A stretch of 64,000 nucleotides of DNA from Luteibacter sp. 9135. GTDB lineage: Bacteria; Pseudomonadota; Gammaproteobacteria; Xanthomonadales; Rhodanobacteraceae. A model generated the notes under the pieces. That model saw nothing but the letters and a program-made list of their open reading frames with translations. It was not told the DNA's origin and did no database searches. Position numbers and translations under genes: made by a program. Shown piece by piece: positions 10,990 through 21,251 of the stretch (positions within the stretch are counted from its first letter, which is position 1; each line of letters opens with the position of its first letter). The stretch lies in the NCBI RefSeq assembly GCF_000745005.1, contig NZ_JQNB01000001.1, positions 3,961,501 to 4,025,500 on the forward strand. The letters run 5' to 3'.

Positions 10990-13641
10990 TTACGCGTCGC
11001 TCGGTTCGGTGCCTTCGTCGTCCACCGGACCGCTTTCGACCGGCGGCATGTCCGCCGCGGCATCGCCATCGATGGCAGCAAGATCGCCGGCAAGCTCGCC
11101 GTCGATCTCCAGCTCCTCTTCCGCTTCCAGGCGCACGATGCCGATCAGCGTCTCGTCCTTGGGCAGCTTGATCAGGGTGACGCCCTGCGTGTTGCGGCTG
11201 AGCTGCGAGACTTCCGACACACGCGTGCGCACCAGCGTGCCCTGGTCGGAGATCAGCATCAGTTGCTGCGTCTCGGTGACCTGGGTGGCGGCCACGAGCT
11301 GGCCGTTACGATCCGAGCACTGGATGGCGATGACGCCTTGGGTGCCGCGGCCCTTCTTCGGGAATTCCTGCAGTTCGGTGCGCTTGCCGTAGCCACGCGC
11401 CGTGGCGGTGAGGATGTCGCCCTCGCCCTTGGCCACGATCAGCGAGACCACCTCGGAACCGTCGGCGAGGCGCATGCCGCGCACACCGGTGGCCGTACGA
11501 CCCATGGAGCGGACGGTGCCTTCGTCGAAGCGCACCGACTTGCCGTTGGAGGCGAACAGCAGGACGTCGCTTTCGCCGTTGGTCATGGCGACGTCGACCA
11601 GCGCATCGCCCTCGTCGAGGTTGATGGCGGCCTTGCCCTTCTGCAGCTGGAACGCGAACTCCGTCAGCGGCGTTTTCTTCACCGTGCCGTGGCGGGTGGC
11701 GAAGAAGACGAAGCAGGTCGGGTCGTAGTCGCGCACCGGCAGCAGTGCCTGCACCTTCTCGCCCTCGCCCAGCGGCAGGAGGTTGACGATGGGCTTGCCG
11801 CGCGCACCCGGGCCGGCTTCCGGCATCTGGTACACCTTGAGCCAGTAGACGCGGCCGGTGCTGGTGAAGGTGAGCAGCGTGTCGTGCGTATTCACCACCC
11901 ACAGCTGCTGCACCACGTCTTCGTTCTTCAGCGCCGACGCCGAACGGCCCTTGCCGCCGCGCTTCTGCGCACGGTAGAGGCTGGCCGGCTGCCGCTTGAT
12001 GTAGCCGGTGTGCGAGAGCGTGACCACGACATCCTCGGGCGCGATGAGGTCGAGGACGTTGAGGTCTTCCTGCGAATGCTGGATCTCGGTGCGACGGGCG
12101 TCGCCGTAGTCCGTGCGGATCTGTTCCAGTTCCTCGCGGATGACTTCGAGCAAGCGCGCCGGGTTTTCCAGGATGTCGATGAGCCCACGGATGGCCTCGA
12201 GGATTTCCTTGTACTCGTCGGAGAGTTTTTCCTGCTCCAGGCCGGTGAGGCGATGCAGGCGCATCTGCAGGATCTCGGTGGCCTGGGCTTCGGACAGCTG
12301 GTAGCCGTCGTCACGCAGGCCGTCGCGCGGGTCCATGTCTTCCGGACGCGAGGACGATGCGCCGGTGGCGGCGAGCAGCGCCTTGACCAGGCCCGGCTCC
12401 CAGCGACGCGCGACCATGCGCTCGCGGGCTTCCTGCGAGGAGGCCGACGTGCGGATCAGTTCGATCATTTCGTCGATGTTGGCCAGGGCCACCGTCAGGC
12501 CTTCGAGGATGTGCGCGCGCTGGCGTGCCTTGCGCAGGTCGAAGATGGTGCGACGGGTGACGACTTCGCGGCGATGGCGGATGAACGCCTCGAGGATGTC
12601 CTTGAGGTTCATCAGCTTCGGCTGGCCGTCGAGCAGCGCGACCATGTTGATGCCGAAGGTGACCTGCAACTGCGTCTGCTGGAACAGGTTGTTCAGCACC
12701 ACGTCGCCCATGGCGTCGCGGCGGATCTCGATGACCACGCGCATGCCGTCCTTGTCGGACTCGTCGCGCAGCTCGCTGATGCCTTCGAGCTTCTTTTCCT
12801 TGACCAGCTCGGCGATCTTCTCGATCAGCCGCGCCTTGTTGACCTGGTAGGGAAGCTCGTGGATGAGGATGGTTTCGCGACCGTTGGCCTCGGTTTCGAT
12901 CTCGGTGCGCGCGCGCACCAGGATGCGGCCACGGCCCGTGCGATAGGCCTCGACGATGCCGGAGGAGCCGTTGATGATGCCGGCGGTCGGGAAATCCGGA
13001 CCGGGGATATGCGTCATCAGCTCGTCGACGCCGAGCGAGGGTTCCTCGATCAGCGCCAGCGTGGCGTTGATCACCTCGGTCATGTTGTGCGGCGGGATGT
13101 TGGTCGCCATACCCACGGCGATACCCGCGGAACCGTTGACCAGCAGGTTGGGAACGCGCGCCGGCAGAACCAGCGGCTCGCTTTCGCTTTCGTCGTAGTT
13201 CGGCCCGAAGTCGACGGTTTCCTTGTCGATATCGGCGAGCAGTTCGTGCGTGAGGCGCGACATGCGCACCTCGGTGTATCGCATGGCGGCGGCGTTGTCG
13301 CCGTCGACCGAACCGAAGTTACCCTGGCCGTCGACCAGCATGTAGCGCAGCGAGAACGGCTGGGCCATGCGGACGATCGCGTCGTAGACCGACGAATCGC
13401 CATGCGGGTGGTATTTACCGATGACGTCACCGACCACGCGGGCCGATTTCTTGTAGGCACGGTTCCAGCCGTTGCCCAGCTCGTTCATGGCGAACAGAAC
13501 GCGTCGATGTACCGGCTTGAGGCCGTCGCGCACATCGGGCAGTGCACGCCCGACGATGACGCTCATCGCGTAGTCGAGATAGCTCTGGCGCATCTCGTCT
13601 TCGATATTGACGCGAATGATTTCTTTGGCGAGTTCTGCCAT
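10990..13641 (-). CDS. gyrA: DNA gyrase subunit A
   Basis: This type II topoisomerase subunit cleaves and rejoins DNA during negative supercoiling. In the 883 residues, numbering matches E. coli at the active site: catalytic R121-Y122 (AAMRYTE). The quinolone-resistance region reads [13 protein letters not shown] with S83 and D87 in the susceptible-type state. The C-terminal beta-pinwheel has a GyrA-box-like QKRGGKGR, and the tail is acidic. ATG at 13641 gives the canonical N-terminus [10 protein letters not shown]; an adjacent TTG is possible. A perfect GTCGCG/CGCGAC hairpin lies in the leader at 13690-13705. Confidence 0.97.
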   Translation of the reverse strand: MAELAKEIIRVNIEDEMRQSYLDYAMSVIVGRALPDVRDGLKPVHRRVLFAMNELGNGWNRAYKKSARVVGDVIGKYHPHGDSSVYDAIVRMAQPFSLRYMLVDGQGNFGSVDGDNAAAMRYTEVRMSRLTHELLADIDKETVDFGPNYDESESEPLVLPARVPNLLVNGSAGIAVGMATNIPPHNMTEVINATLALIEEPSLGVDELMTHIPGPDFPTAGIINGSSGIVEAYRTGRGRILVRARTEIETEANGRETILIHELPYQVNKARLIEKIAELVKEKKLEGISELRDESDKDGMRVVIEIRRDAMGDVVLNNLFQQTQLQVTFGINMVALLDGQPKLMNLKDILEAFIRHRREVVTRRTIFDLRKARQRAHILEGLTVALANIDEMIELIRTSASSQEARERMVARRWEPGLVKALLAATGASSSRPEDMDPRDGLRDDGYQLSEAQATEILQMRLHRLTGLEQEKLSDEYKEILEAIRGLIDILENPARLLEVIREELEQIRTDYGDARRTEIQHSQEDLNVLDLIAPEDVVVTLSHTGYIKRQPASLYRAQKRGGKGRSASALKNEDVVQQLWVVNTHDTLLTFTSTGRVYWLKVYQMPEAGPGARGKPIVNLLPLGEGEKVQALLPVRDYDPTCFVFFATRHGTVKKTPLTEFAFQLQKGKAAINLDEGDALVDVAMTNGESDVLLFASNGKSVRFDEGTVRSMGRTATGVRGMRLADGSEVVSLIVAKGEGDILTATARGYGKRTELQEFPKKGRGTQGVIAIQCSDRNGQLVAATQVTETQQLMLISDQGTLVRTRVSEVSQLSRNTQGVTLIKLPKDETLIGIVRLEAEEELEIDGELAGDLAAIDGDAAADMPPVESGPVDDEGTEPSDA

Positions 13642-13780
13642 CAAACGGCTTCCTGGATGTCCATCAAAATGCCCCCGTCACCCGCATGTGTCGCGGTATC
13701 GCGACGCGGCCGACCCAACCTGTCGATGGTATCACAACGGGTGTGGAAAAGACAGCTAAAAAGAGCGTAAAAACAATTAC

Positions 13781-14194
13781 TTACGCAGCTGTTTTCCGAC
13801 TGCGGAAAAGCAGGGTCCTGGCGAACAGGAAATTGGCCGTGGCGCCGACCGCGGAGCCCGCCGCCACGGCCACCGCGGGCCAGGGACGCATCGCGGGAAA
13901 CACCTCGAGCACGACGAGGTAGACGCCGTTGTTGACCACCGCGCCGGCGGCCATCAGACCCATCCAGTGGAGCCATTCCGCGCGCGCGCTGCGCCCGGAC
14001 TGGCGGTGCGCGAAGGTGTGCCGACGGTTCCACCACCAGGTGACCGTGGCCGCCGACAGGAACGACACGATACGCGCGGTGTAGATGTTCCAGCCGGCGA
14101 AGCTGACCAGCGACTGGGCGATGCCGGCGTCGACCAGCAGGCCCAGCACGCCCCCCACCGCGAACAACAGCAGTTCGCGGCGGACATGGCTCAC
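13781..14194 (-). CDS. GtrA-family membrane protein
   Basis: A 137-residue protein with four predicted transmembrane helices (about 8-28, 35-55, 76-96 and 103-125) typical of the GtrA/DPMS family, often proposed to help move undecaprenyl-linked sugars across the inner membrane. Visible family-like signatures are [14 protein letters not shown] and WWWNRRHTF. Its GTG start overlaps the mtnA stop (GTGA), so it is translationally coupled to mtnA. No glycosyltransferase lies nearby, so its sugar is unknown. Confidence 0.82.
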   Translation of the reverse strand: MSHVRRELLLFAVGGVLGLLVDAGIAQSLVSFAGWNIYTARIVSFLSAATVTWWWNRRHTFAHRQSGRSARAEWLHWMGLMAAGAVVNNGVYLVVLEVFPAMRPWPAVAVAAGSAVGATANFLFARTLLFRSRKTAA

Positions 14195-15204
14195 GGGAAC
14201 AGTGTCCGCATCTGCGTTTCGTCGGGCTTGAGGATCACGCCGCGCTCGGTGACGATGGCGTCGATCAACGCCGCGGGGGTCACGTCGAACACCGGATTCC
14301 ATGCGTCCGCGCCTTCGATCACGGTGCGGGTGCCGGACATCGACAACAGTTCCGCCGCGTCGCGCAGTTCGATCTCGATGTCGTCGCCGTGGGCGGTGGC
14401 CATGTCCACCGTGGTCGACGGGGCCACCACCATGAATTTGACCCCATGGTGCCGCGCCGCGATGGCGAGCTGGTAGGTACCGATCTTGTTGGCGGTGTCG
14501 CCGTTGGCGGCGATGCGGTCCGCACCTACGATCACCCACTTCACCTTGCCGTCCTTGAGCAGGTGCGATGCGGCGGAGTCGGCGATCAGGCGCGCGGGGA
14601 TGCCGTCGCGCACCAGCTCCCACATGGTCAGGCGGGCGCCCTGCTGCCAGGGCCGTGTTTCGCCGGCGTAGACCTGTTCGATGTGCCCGGAAGCGACGCC
14701 CGCGCGGATGACACCGAGCGCGGTGCCGTAACCGGCCGTGGCCAGCGAGCCGGTGTTGCAGTGGGTGAGCACGTGCGAGCCCGGCTCGATCAGGGCGGCA
14801 CCCAGTTCGCCCATGTGGCGGTTGGCGGCGAGGTCCTCGTCCTGGATGGCCTGGGCCTCGCGCGTCAGTGCGTCGGTGTCGGCACCCTCGGCGATGCGGC
14901 GGTTCATGCGATCCAGCGCCCACATCAGGTTGACCGCCGTGGGCCGCGCCGCGCGCAGCGTGGCCAACGCGGCCGGCAGGTCCTGCCCTGCCCGCGCCGC
15001 CAGCACCACGCCCCAGGCGGCGGCGATGCCGATCGCGGGTGCGCCGCGCACGGCCAGGTCACGGATAGCGGTGGTGACGTGCTCGGCCGAGGTGCTGTCG
15101 AACCAGACTTCCTCGGCGGGAAGCCGCCGCTGGTCGAGCAGGCGCAGGCGATCGCCGTGCCATTGCACGGCACGAATGGAATCGTGGGAGGCGTGGGTGT
15201 TCAT
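14191..15204 (-). CDS. mtnA: Methylthioribose-1-phosphate isomerase
   Basis: It converts 5-methylthioribose 1-phosphate to the ribulose form in methionine salvage. The 337 residues contain the catalytic pair C149 ([18 protein letters not shown]) and D229 ([15 protein letters not shown]), plus [13 protein letters not shown] near 53-65. ATG at 15204 was chosen over upstream in-frame codons because those translate repetitive intergenic sequence. No other mtn genes are seen here. A REP element sits between it and phaC. Confidence 0.93.
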   Translation of the reverse strand: MNTHASHDSIRAVQWHGDRLRLLDQRRLPAEEVWFDSTSAEHVTTAIRDLAVRGAPAIGIAAAWGVVLAARAGQDLPAALATLRAARPTAVNLMWALDRMNRRIAEGADTDALTREAQAIQDEDLAANRHMGELGAALIEPGSHVLTHCNTGSLATAGYGTALGVIRAGVASGHIEQVYAGETRPWQQGARLTMWELVRDGIPARLIADSAASHLLKDGKVKWVIVGADRIAANGDTANKIGTYQLAIAARHHGVKFMVVAPSTTVDMATAHGDDIEIELRDAAELLSMSGTRTVIEGADAWNPVFDVTPAALIDAIVTERGVILKPDETQMRTLFP

Positions 15205-15268
15205 CGGCGCATTATCGCATTGGCGGCGGGGGTGGCGCATCGCAGTCGGGTGGCGCATCGCGAGGGGT

Positions 15269-15292
15269 TTCGCGCCCATCGCGCGCTCCTAC
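15269..15292. repeat. REP palindrome overlapping the end of phaC
   Basis: A reverse REP unit with a variant stem (GCGCCC/GCGCGC, imperfect) and CTAC head. Its head contains the phaC stop codon (15289-15291, TAG on the minus strand), so the REP begins exactly at the end of the coding region. Confidence 0.7.
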
Positions 15293-16356
15293 CGGGCGGC
15301 CAGCCACGCGTGGATGGCGGGGGGAACCTGCTTTTGCGCGCGGCCGGAGACGTAGATGCCGATGTGGCCACCCTGGAAGGCCAGGGCCGTGTAGTCGTCG
15401 CTGCCGATGGCCTCGCCCATGGGTGTCGAGGCGGCGGGCGGCACCAGGTGATCCTGCTCGGCATAAACGTTGAGCACGGGCTGCGTGATGTGCTTCAGGT
15501 CGACCCGGCGGGTGCCGATCATCGCCTCGCCCTTGATCAACAGGTTTTTCTGGAAGAAATCGCGCGCGAACTCGCGGAACGCCTCGCCCGCCTGGTCCGG
15601 CGAATCGAATATCCACTTTTCCATGCGCAGGAAGTTTTCCACTTCCTGCGGGTTGTCCAGGATGTCGACCAGGCTGACGTACTTCTGCTGGTTGAGCCGC
15701 ACCGGCTTCAACGTGAGGTAGGTGAAGTTCATCAGGTCGGCGGGGATGTTGCCCATCGTGTCGACGAACAGGTCGATGTCGATGTTGCGCGCCCAGTGCG
15801 ACAGCATGTTGTCCGGCGTATGGAAGTCCACCGGCGTGACCATGGTGACGAGGTTGCGCACCTTTTTCGGATGCAGCGCGGCATAGCACAGCGAGAACAC
15901 CCCGCCCTGGCAGATGCCGAGCAGGTTCAACGCTTCGTCGCCATGACGCGCACGTACGACATCGACACAACGATCGAGATAACCGTCGATGTAATCCTCG
16001 AGCGTGAGCCAGCGGTCGGCGCCGTCGGGGTAGCCCCAGTCGATCAGGTAGACGTCTTCACCCTGCTCGAGCAGGTTGCGTACCATCGAGCGATCTTCCT
16101 GCAAGTCGACCATCCACGGCGTGTTGACCAGCGCGTAGCAGATCAGCAGCGGTGTCTTCGCCGTCGGCCCCTTGCTGCCCTTGAAGTGCCAGAGGGTGAG
16201 CTTGTCTTCCGTATAGACGGCTTCGCGCGGCGTCGTGCCGAGTTCGATCGGGCCGACGTGTTTCAGCGTTTCCATACCGGCCTCGAGCTTGCGCCGGAAG
16301 GCTTCCACTTCGGCCTGTGCACGGACCGGGTCGAACGAGAACGGTTGGTCGCTCAT
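15289..16356 (-). CDS. phaC: Class III polyhydroxyalkanoate synthase subunit PhaC
   Basis: It polymerises (R)-3-hydroxyacyl-CoA into storage polyester at the granule surface, as a complex with PhaE. The 355-residue length is typical of class III rather than the longer class I enzymes. The lipase-like box is GICQGG with nucleophile C149; the Asp and His of the triad are in YAEQDHLVPP and FQGGHIGIYVSG near the C-terminus. The ATG overlaps the phaE stop (ATGA), so the two subunits are translationally coupled. Confidence 0.94.
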   Translation of the reverse strand: MSDQPFSFDPVRAQAEVEAFRRKLEAGMETLKHVGPIELGTTPREAVYTEDKLTLWHFKGSKGPTAKTPLLICYALVNTPWMVDLQEDRSMVRNLLEQGEDVYLIDWGYPDGADRWLTLEDYIDGYLDRCVDVVRARHGDEALNLLGICQGGVFSLCYAALHPKKVRNLVTMVTPVDFHTPDNMLSHWARNIDIDLFVDTMGNIPADLMNFTYLTLKPVRLNQQKYVSLVDILDNPQEVENFLRMEKWIFDSPDQAGEAFREFARDFFQKNLLIKGEAMIGTRRVDLKHITQPVLNVYAEQDHLVPPAASTPMGEAIGSDDYTALAFQGGHIGIYVSGRAQKQVPPAIHAWLAAR

Positions 16357-17378
16357 CGCTTCTTGCCCCTGGCGGTCGGACGCGTCGGTGGAGCCTTCTT
16401 CACGGCAGCCTTCTTTACCGGGGCCGTCTTCGCAGCGGTCTTCGTCGCACCGACCTTCTTCGCCGAAGCAGGCGTTACCGCAGGCCGTGAGGCCACCCTC
16501 GAACCGCGCAGCGCGGCGATTTCGGCCTTCAGCGCATCGACCTCGGAGGCCACGCACTGCAGCTTGCGCAACTCGCGACGCACCGATTGCAGGCGCTCGC
16601 CCAGACTGTCGATCTCGGTCCGGGTGGGCATGCCGACCTGGACGGCGAAACGTTCGATCTGTTTCTGCTGCAGCAGCTTCAGCCGCATCTGCGCGTTGAC
16701 CAGGGCGGCGTAGACATCCTTGAATTCTTCCGACAGCGCGGCCTCGCCATAGCTCTCTTCGGCGAGATTGACCCAACGGTCGTATACCGAGCGCATGGAA
16801 TCGGCATCGGTGGGCGGCGCCTGCTGGCGCAACGCCGCCGTTGCGCGATCCTGCACGCCTTGCAGCAGCGCCTGGTAGCGCTGGTAGTGCTCTGCGTAGT
16901 CGATCCAGGCACGCAGCAGTGCCTGCTGTTCTTCCTGCTGCTCGCGGGTCAGGCCGAACGCCGGCATCGACAACGCTTCGCGCGCCACGCGGGCCCAGTC
17001 GTCGAAGGGCTGCGTGCCCGGGGAGGCTGCCGCGCCAGGCGGCGCCCCGTAACCGAACGGCCCCGTGCCAGGCGAGCCCGCCATGAACGGCGGCATGCCC
17101 GGCCCCCCGGGCCCGAACGGCATCGGACCGATACCCGCCCCGCCGAACGGCGGCGTGCCGCCCATGGCAAAGGGCGCCGCGAGCGGCTCACCAGAGGTGA
17201 ACGAGCGCATCCAGTCGCCGTAGCCACCGAGGCCGGTGAACATGCGGGACATGATGTCGGCGGGACCGACCTCGCCCACCGCCTCGGCCTTGGGGTCGAA
17301 CTGGCGCGACCAGGCCTCGAGGCCGTCGCGGACCAGGGCCTGGTACTGATCGATGAAATCGTGGGGTTTGTCAGCCAT
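16353..17378 (-). CDS. phaE: Class III PHA synthase subunit PhaE
   Basis: The 341-residue partner that activates PhaC. The N-terminal region matches PhaE (DFIDQYQALVRDGLEAWSRQF). A long Gly/Pro/Met/Phe-rich low-complexity stretch follows at about 60-120. A helical region with coiled-coil character lies at about 130-290. The C-terminal tail is rich in Ala, Lys and Pro, resembling phasin or histone-like tails and perhaps binding DNA or the granule. The start lies 18 bases after the bglX-like stop, without a clear ribosome site. Confidence 0.88.
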   Translation of the reverse strand: MADKPHDFIDQYQALVRDGLEAWSRQFDPKAEAVGEVGPADIMSRMFTGLGGYGDWMRSFTSGEPLAAPFAMGGTPPFGGAGIGPMPFGPGGPGMPPFMAGSPGTGPFGYGAPPGAAASPGTQPFDDWARVAREALSMPAFGLTREQQEEQQALLRAWIDYAEHYQRYQALLQGVQDRATAALRQQAPPTDADSMRSVYDRWVNLAEESYGEAALSEEFKDVYAALVNAQMRLKLLQQKQIERFAVQVGMPTRTEIDSLGERLQSVRRELRKLQCVASEVDALKAEIAALRGSRVASRPAVTPASAKKVGATKTAAKTAPVKKAAVKKAPPTRPTARGKKR

Positions 17379-17396
17379 GCCGCTATGGTACGGCAC

Positions 17397-19751
17397 TCAC
17401 GGCGTCACCTCGAATACGGCTTCCCGGTCGGCCGCGGAACGGCCGCCGACCCACACGGTGTAGCGCGCCGGCTCGACCACCTGGACGCTTCGGCGGTTCC
17501 AGAACGAGAGTTCGGCAAAACCGAGCGGGAAGGTGACCTGCTTCGACTCGCCGGGTTGCAGGCTCACCCGCTGGAAGCCCTGGAGGCTACGCACCGGCTG
17601 CTCGAGGCTGGCACCGAGGTTGCGCACGTAGAGCTGGACCACTTCCGTGCCCGCACGTTTGCCGGTGTTCTTCACGGTGGCGGTGACCGTGACCAGATCG
17701 TTCGCACCGGGTCGGTTCGCTTCCGTGAGCGGCACGCTCGAGCGCGACACGGTTACGTCGGCGTAGCCGAACGTGGTGTACGACAAGCCGTGGCCGAACG
17801 GGTAAAGGGCTTCGTTGGGCGTGTCGATGTAACGCGACACGAAGGTCGTGTCGTGCGAGGGAGGCTGCCGCGTATCGGCGTCATGCGCGGGGCGTCCCGT
17901 CGGGAACGCGTTGTAGTACAGCGGCTCCTGCCCTTCCGTGTACGGGAAGCTCATGGTCAGCTTGCCGCTGGGCGCCACGTCGCCGAACACCACGTCGGCC
18001 ACCGCGTTGCCCGCCTCGACACCCGGGAACCATACGGCCATGATCGCCGGCACGTGCCGGTCGGCCCAGTCGAGCACGAGCGGACGACCCGAGAACACGA
18101 GCAGTACGACCGGCTTGCCGCTTGCCACGACCTGTTCGAGCAGCGTCTGCTGGTTGCCCGGCAACCCCAGGTGCGCGCGTGCGCCCGCTTCGCCACTCAT
18201 GTGCGCGGCCTCGCCCAGCGCCATGACGACCACGTCCGCGCGTGCCGCTGCCTTCAGCGCGTCGGCGAAGCCGGCCTCCGAATCGCCATCGATCGCCGTG
18301 CCCTGCGCGTAGATCAACTCACCGCCGTTCGCTTTCAGCCGGTCGCCAAGTCCCCTGCGCAAGGTGGTGAAATCGTCGAACGTGCGCGCGCCACCCCACG
18401 GGCCCTGCATCTCCTTCGCCGCATCCGCCAGCGGACCGATCAAGGCAACGTGTCGTACATGGGCGTCGAGCGGCAGCAATGGCGTGGCTCCGACCATGCC
18501 GTTCTTCAGCAGCACGAACGACTCCTCCGCCGCGCGGCGGGCCAGCGTACGGTTCGCGGCCGACGGCCCGGTGGGCTCGACGCCACGCGCGTACGGGTGC
18601 TCGAAGAGGCCGAGGGCGAATTTCACCCGCAGGACACGGCGCACGGCTTCGTCCACCGTGGCCATCGACAGCTTGCCCTGGGCCAGCAGCGCGGGAATCT
18701 GCGTGTCGTAGTAATGGCTCATCATGTCCATTTCCACGCCCGCCTGCAGCGCCTTGCGCGTGGCGGTGGCCGCATCCGGCGCGATGCCGTGATGGGTCAG
18801 TTCCATGATCGCCGTGTAGTCGCTGACGACGAAGCCGTTGAAGCCCCACTCCTTCCGCAGCACGTCGGTCATGAGGTAGGGATCGGCCGTGGCCGGTACA
18901 CCGTTGAGCGCGTTGAACGCGCTCATCATCGTCGCCGCGCCCTCGTCGACCGCCGCGCGATACGGCGGCAGGTAGACCTGACGCAGACGCACGTCGGACA
19001 TGTCGGTGGTGTTGTATTCCCTGCCCGCTTCGGCGGCACCGTACGCAGCAAAATGCTTGACCGACGCCGCCACGCTTTCAGGGTCGGCCAGGTCGTTGCC
19101 CTGGTAGCCACGGATATACGCGCGGGCGATGGCCGCGCCCAGGTACGCATCCTCGCCGGCGCCCTCCGCCGACCGACCCCAGCGCGCGTCGCGCGAGACA
19201 TCGACCATCGGCGAGAACACCCATTTCACGCCGCCGCGGGTCGCTTCGAGCGCGGCCATGCGTGACAGGTCCTGCACGAGCTGCGGATCCCACGTCGCCG
19301 AAAGCGCCAGCGGAATCGGATAGATGGTGCGATAGCCGTGGATGATGTCCGCGCCAAACAGCAAGGGGATGCCGAGGCGACTCTTCAGCGCGGCCTCCTG
19401 GAAGGGCCGCGTCTTCGCCGCGCCGACCAGGTTGAGCACGGAGCCCAATTCACCCTTGCGGGCGAGCGCCATCGTGTCGACCTTCGTGCGTGTTTCCGGG
19501 TTCGGCGCGAACGCATCGGTGTCCGTCGCCGTCGATCCGCCCTGGGCGGCGTACTGCGAAAGCTGGCCGACCTTCTCCTGCAACGTCATGCGCGCCAGCA
19601 GCGCATCGACCTTCCTTTCGATGTCGGGAGACGCGATCTGCGCGTTCGAAGGCGCGGCGGCCGTGTCGGTGGCGTGCGCGGGGCAGACCGCGACGGGCAC
19701 CGCGGCGAGGCCGAGCGCGATGCAAAAGCCAAGGCGGATGGGGTGCGGCAT
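17397..19751 (-). CDS. bglX: Secreted/periplasmic GH3 beta-glucosidase, BglX-like
   Basis: A 784-residue glycoside hydrolase family 3 enzyme that would cleave beta-linked gluco-oligosaccharides. It has an N-terminal signal peptide (about 1-27, ending AHA), the GH3 TIM-barrel with catalytic aspartate near D311 in GFVVSDYTAI, the alpha/beta sandwich at about 390-620, and a C-terminal fibronectin III-like domain. Length and order agree with BglX. The neighbours (PHA synthase downstream, TetR regulator upstream) give no pathway hint. Confidence 0.93.
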   Translation of the reverse strand: MPHPIRLGFCIALGLAAVPVAVCPAHATDTAAAPSNAQIASPDIERKVDALLARMTLQEKVGQLSQYAAQGGSTATDTDAFAPNPETRTKVDTMALARKGELGSVLNLVGAAKTRPFQEAALKSRLGIPLLFGADIIHGYRTIYPIPLALSATWDPQLVQDLSRMAALEATRGGVKWVFSPMVDVSRDARWGRSAEGAGEDAYLGAAIARAYIRGYQGNDLADPESVAASVKHFAAYGAAEAGREYNTTDMSDVRLRQVYLPPYRAAVDEGAATMMSAFNALNGVPATADPYLMTDVLRKEWGFNGFVVSDYTAIMELTHHGIAPDAATATRKALQAGVEMDMMSHYYDTQIPALLAQGKLSMATVDEAVRRVLRVKFALGLFEHPYARGVEPTGPSAANRTLARRAAEESFVLLKNGMVGATPLLPLDAHVRHVALIGPLADAAKEMQGPWGGARTFDDFTTLRRGLGDRLKANGGELIYAQGTAIDGDSEAGFADALKAAARADVVVMALGEAAHMSGEAGARAHLGLPGNQQTLLEQVVASGKPVVLLVFSGRPLVLDWADRHVPAIMAVWFPGVEAGNAVADVVFGDVAPSGKLTMSFPYTEGQEPLYYNAFPTGRPAHDADTRQPPSHDTTFVSRYIDTPNEALYPFGHGLSYTTFGYADVTVSRSSVPLTEANRPGANDLVTVTATVKNTGKRAGTEVVQLYVRNLGASLEQPVRSLQGFQRVSLQPGESKQVTFPLGFAELSFWNRRSVQVVEPARYTVWVGGRSAADREAVFEVTP

Positions 19752-19836
19752 GGTCGGCTCCGAGGGCGCGATAACCCGCCGAGACTGCCAGCGAAACGTT
19801 TACATCGCCATGGGTATCGGTCACGGATGGAAGCGC

Positions 19837-20403
19837 TCAGCGCGTGCCGATGCCGTCCAGGAAAACGCCCACCAGATGATCCACGCGCGATGTCGTCGTG
19901 ACATCCTGTTCGACCGACAGGCAGATGGCCATCACGACGCAGACCAGGTCACCCACAGTCACGTCGCCACGGATCACGCCCGCCGCCTGTGCGCGTTCGA
20001 GCAGACGCTGCGCTTCTTGGCTGCTGGCCTGACACCCCGCAGCGCCGCTCTTGAGCACGGCGCCCAGCGACGCAGCCAGCCCGCGGTAATGGGTGGTGTG
20101 GCCGACCAACTCACGGACGAAGCTGCGCACCGATGCATCCGCGCCGAGGGCATCGCGCGTCCGGCTGGCCTCGGCGAGCTCGAGCAGGCGCGTGTCGCTC
20201 AGCGCCGCAAGCAGCTCGTCCCTTGTAGCGAAACGACGATAAAGCGTGCCGATGCCGACCCCGGCGCGCTTGGCGACCTCCTCGAGCGAGGCGTCGGCTC
20301 CGCGCTCGACGAACACCGCCTCCGCCGCCTCGAGAATCCGCTTACGGTTACGCGCAGCATCCGCGCGAAGCGGCGCATCGTCAGTGGTCAGCTTTCGGTT
20401 CAT
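19837..20403 (-). CDS. TetR-family transcriptional repressor, divergent to an SDR gene
   Basis: A 188-residue regulator with an N-terminal helix-turn-helix (VGIGTLYRRFATRDELLAAL, about residues 42-62) and a C-terminal ligand-binding domain. It is read divergently from the short-chain dehydrogenase gene, a common arrangement in which the repressor controls both. A palindrome between them overlaps the SDR promoter. ATG at 20403 gives a normal TetR N-terminus. The inducer is unknown. Confidence 0.88.
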   Translation of the reverse strand: MNRKLTTDDAPLRADAARNRKRILEAAEAVFVERGADASLEEVAKRAGVGIGTLYRRFATRDELLAALSDTRLLELAEASRTRDALGADASVRSFVRELVGHTTHYRGLAASLGAVLKSGAAGCQASSQEAQRLLERAQAAGVIRGDVTVGDLVCVVMAICLSVEQDVTTTSRVDHLVGVFLDGIGTR

Positions 20404-20415
20404 GAACTCCCTCGA

Positions 20416-20466
20416 TTGCGAAGTGGATGATGCCTCCATATACTAAGTGAAGCAATCCTCCACTTC
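20416..20466 (+). promoter_or_regulatory. SDR promoter with overlapping TetR operator
   Basis: TTGCGA at 20416-20421 and TATACT at 20439-20444 with a 17-base spacer form a good promoter for the SDR gene. An imperfect palindrome, AAGTGAAG (20445-20452) - five bases - CTCCACTT (20458-20465), starts directly after the -10. A further half-site GAAGTGGA lies at 20420-20427. Both sites would block RNA polymerase when bound by the divergent TetR protein. Confidence 0.65.
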
Positions 20467-20480
20467 ATAAGGAATCTGGT

Positions 20481-21230
20481 ATGGCACAGCGATTCGAGAA
20501 CAAGGTAGTCGTCATCACGGGCGGCAGCGAAGGTATCGGGCTGGCGACGGCCAAGGCCTTCGTCGCCGAGGGAGCCACGGTCTACATCACCGGCCGCCGG
20601 CAGGACCGGCTCGATGCAGCGGTGCGCGAGATCGGCGCTGGCGCCATCGGCGTCCAGGGCGACGCCTCGCGTCTGGACGATCTGGACCGCCTGTACGACA
20701 TCGTCAAGCGCGACCACGGCAAGGTGGACGTGGTCTTCGGCAATGCCGGTATCGCTGAATCCGACGCACGTCCCCTGGGTGAGATCGATGAAGCCGCCTT
20801 CGAACACATCTTCGGCCTCAACGTGCGCGGCCTGATCTTCACCGTGCAAAAAGCGCTTCCGCTGATGGCCAAGGGCGGCGCCGTGGTGCTCAACGGTTCG
20901 GTGGCCGGCAGTAAGGGCTTCCCGGGTCAGTCGCTGTATAACGCAAGCAAGGCGGCCGTGCGCTCGTTCGCCCGCAGTTGGACGTCCGATCTGAAGGACC
21001 GCGGCATCCGCGTCAACGTGGTATCGCCCAGCGGCACCGAAACGAAGCTGATGCGCGGCTACCTGGACACGCGGCCGGGCGTGGAAGACATGTTCAACCA
21101 GGTGGTGCCCCTCGGCCGCCTGGGGCAGCCGGATGAAATGGCCCGCGCCGTGCTGTTCCTGGCGTCGGACGAGAGCAGCTACATCGCCGGTACCGAACTC
21201 TTCGTGGATGGCGGTCTGCTGGCTGTGTAA
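20481..21230 (+). CDS. Short-chain dehydrogenase/reductase
   Basis: A 249-residue classical SDR. It has the NAD(P)-binding TGGSEGIG motif at about 13-20, an NAG motif (FGNAGIAES) near 90, catalytic serine and LYNASKAAV with Tyr and Lys near 152-156, and the C-terminal FVDGGLLAV. The Arg pair in ITGRRQDRLD after strand beta-2 suggests NADPH preference. It is probably controlled by the adjacent TetR repressor. The substrate cannot be deduced. Confidence 0.9.
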   Translation: MAQRFENKVVVITGGSEGIGLATAKAFVAEGATVYITGRRQDRLDAAVREIGAGAIGVQGDASRLDDLDRLYDIVKRDHGKVDVVFGNAGIAESDARPLGEIDEAAFEHIFGLNVRGLIFTVQKALPLMAKGGAVVLNGSVAGSKGFPGQSLYNASKAAVRSFARSWTSDLKDRGIRVNVVSPSGTETKLMRGYLDTRPGVEDMFNQVVPLGRLGQPDEMARAVLFLASDESSYIAGTELFVDGGLLAV

Positions 21231-21251
21231 GAAGGGCCATCGCGGATTGCC

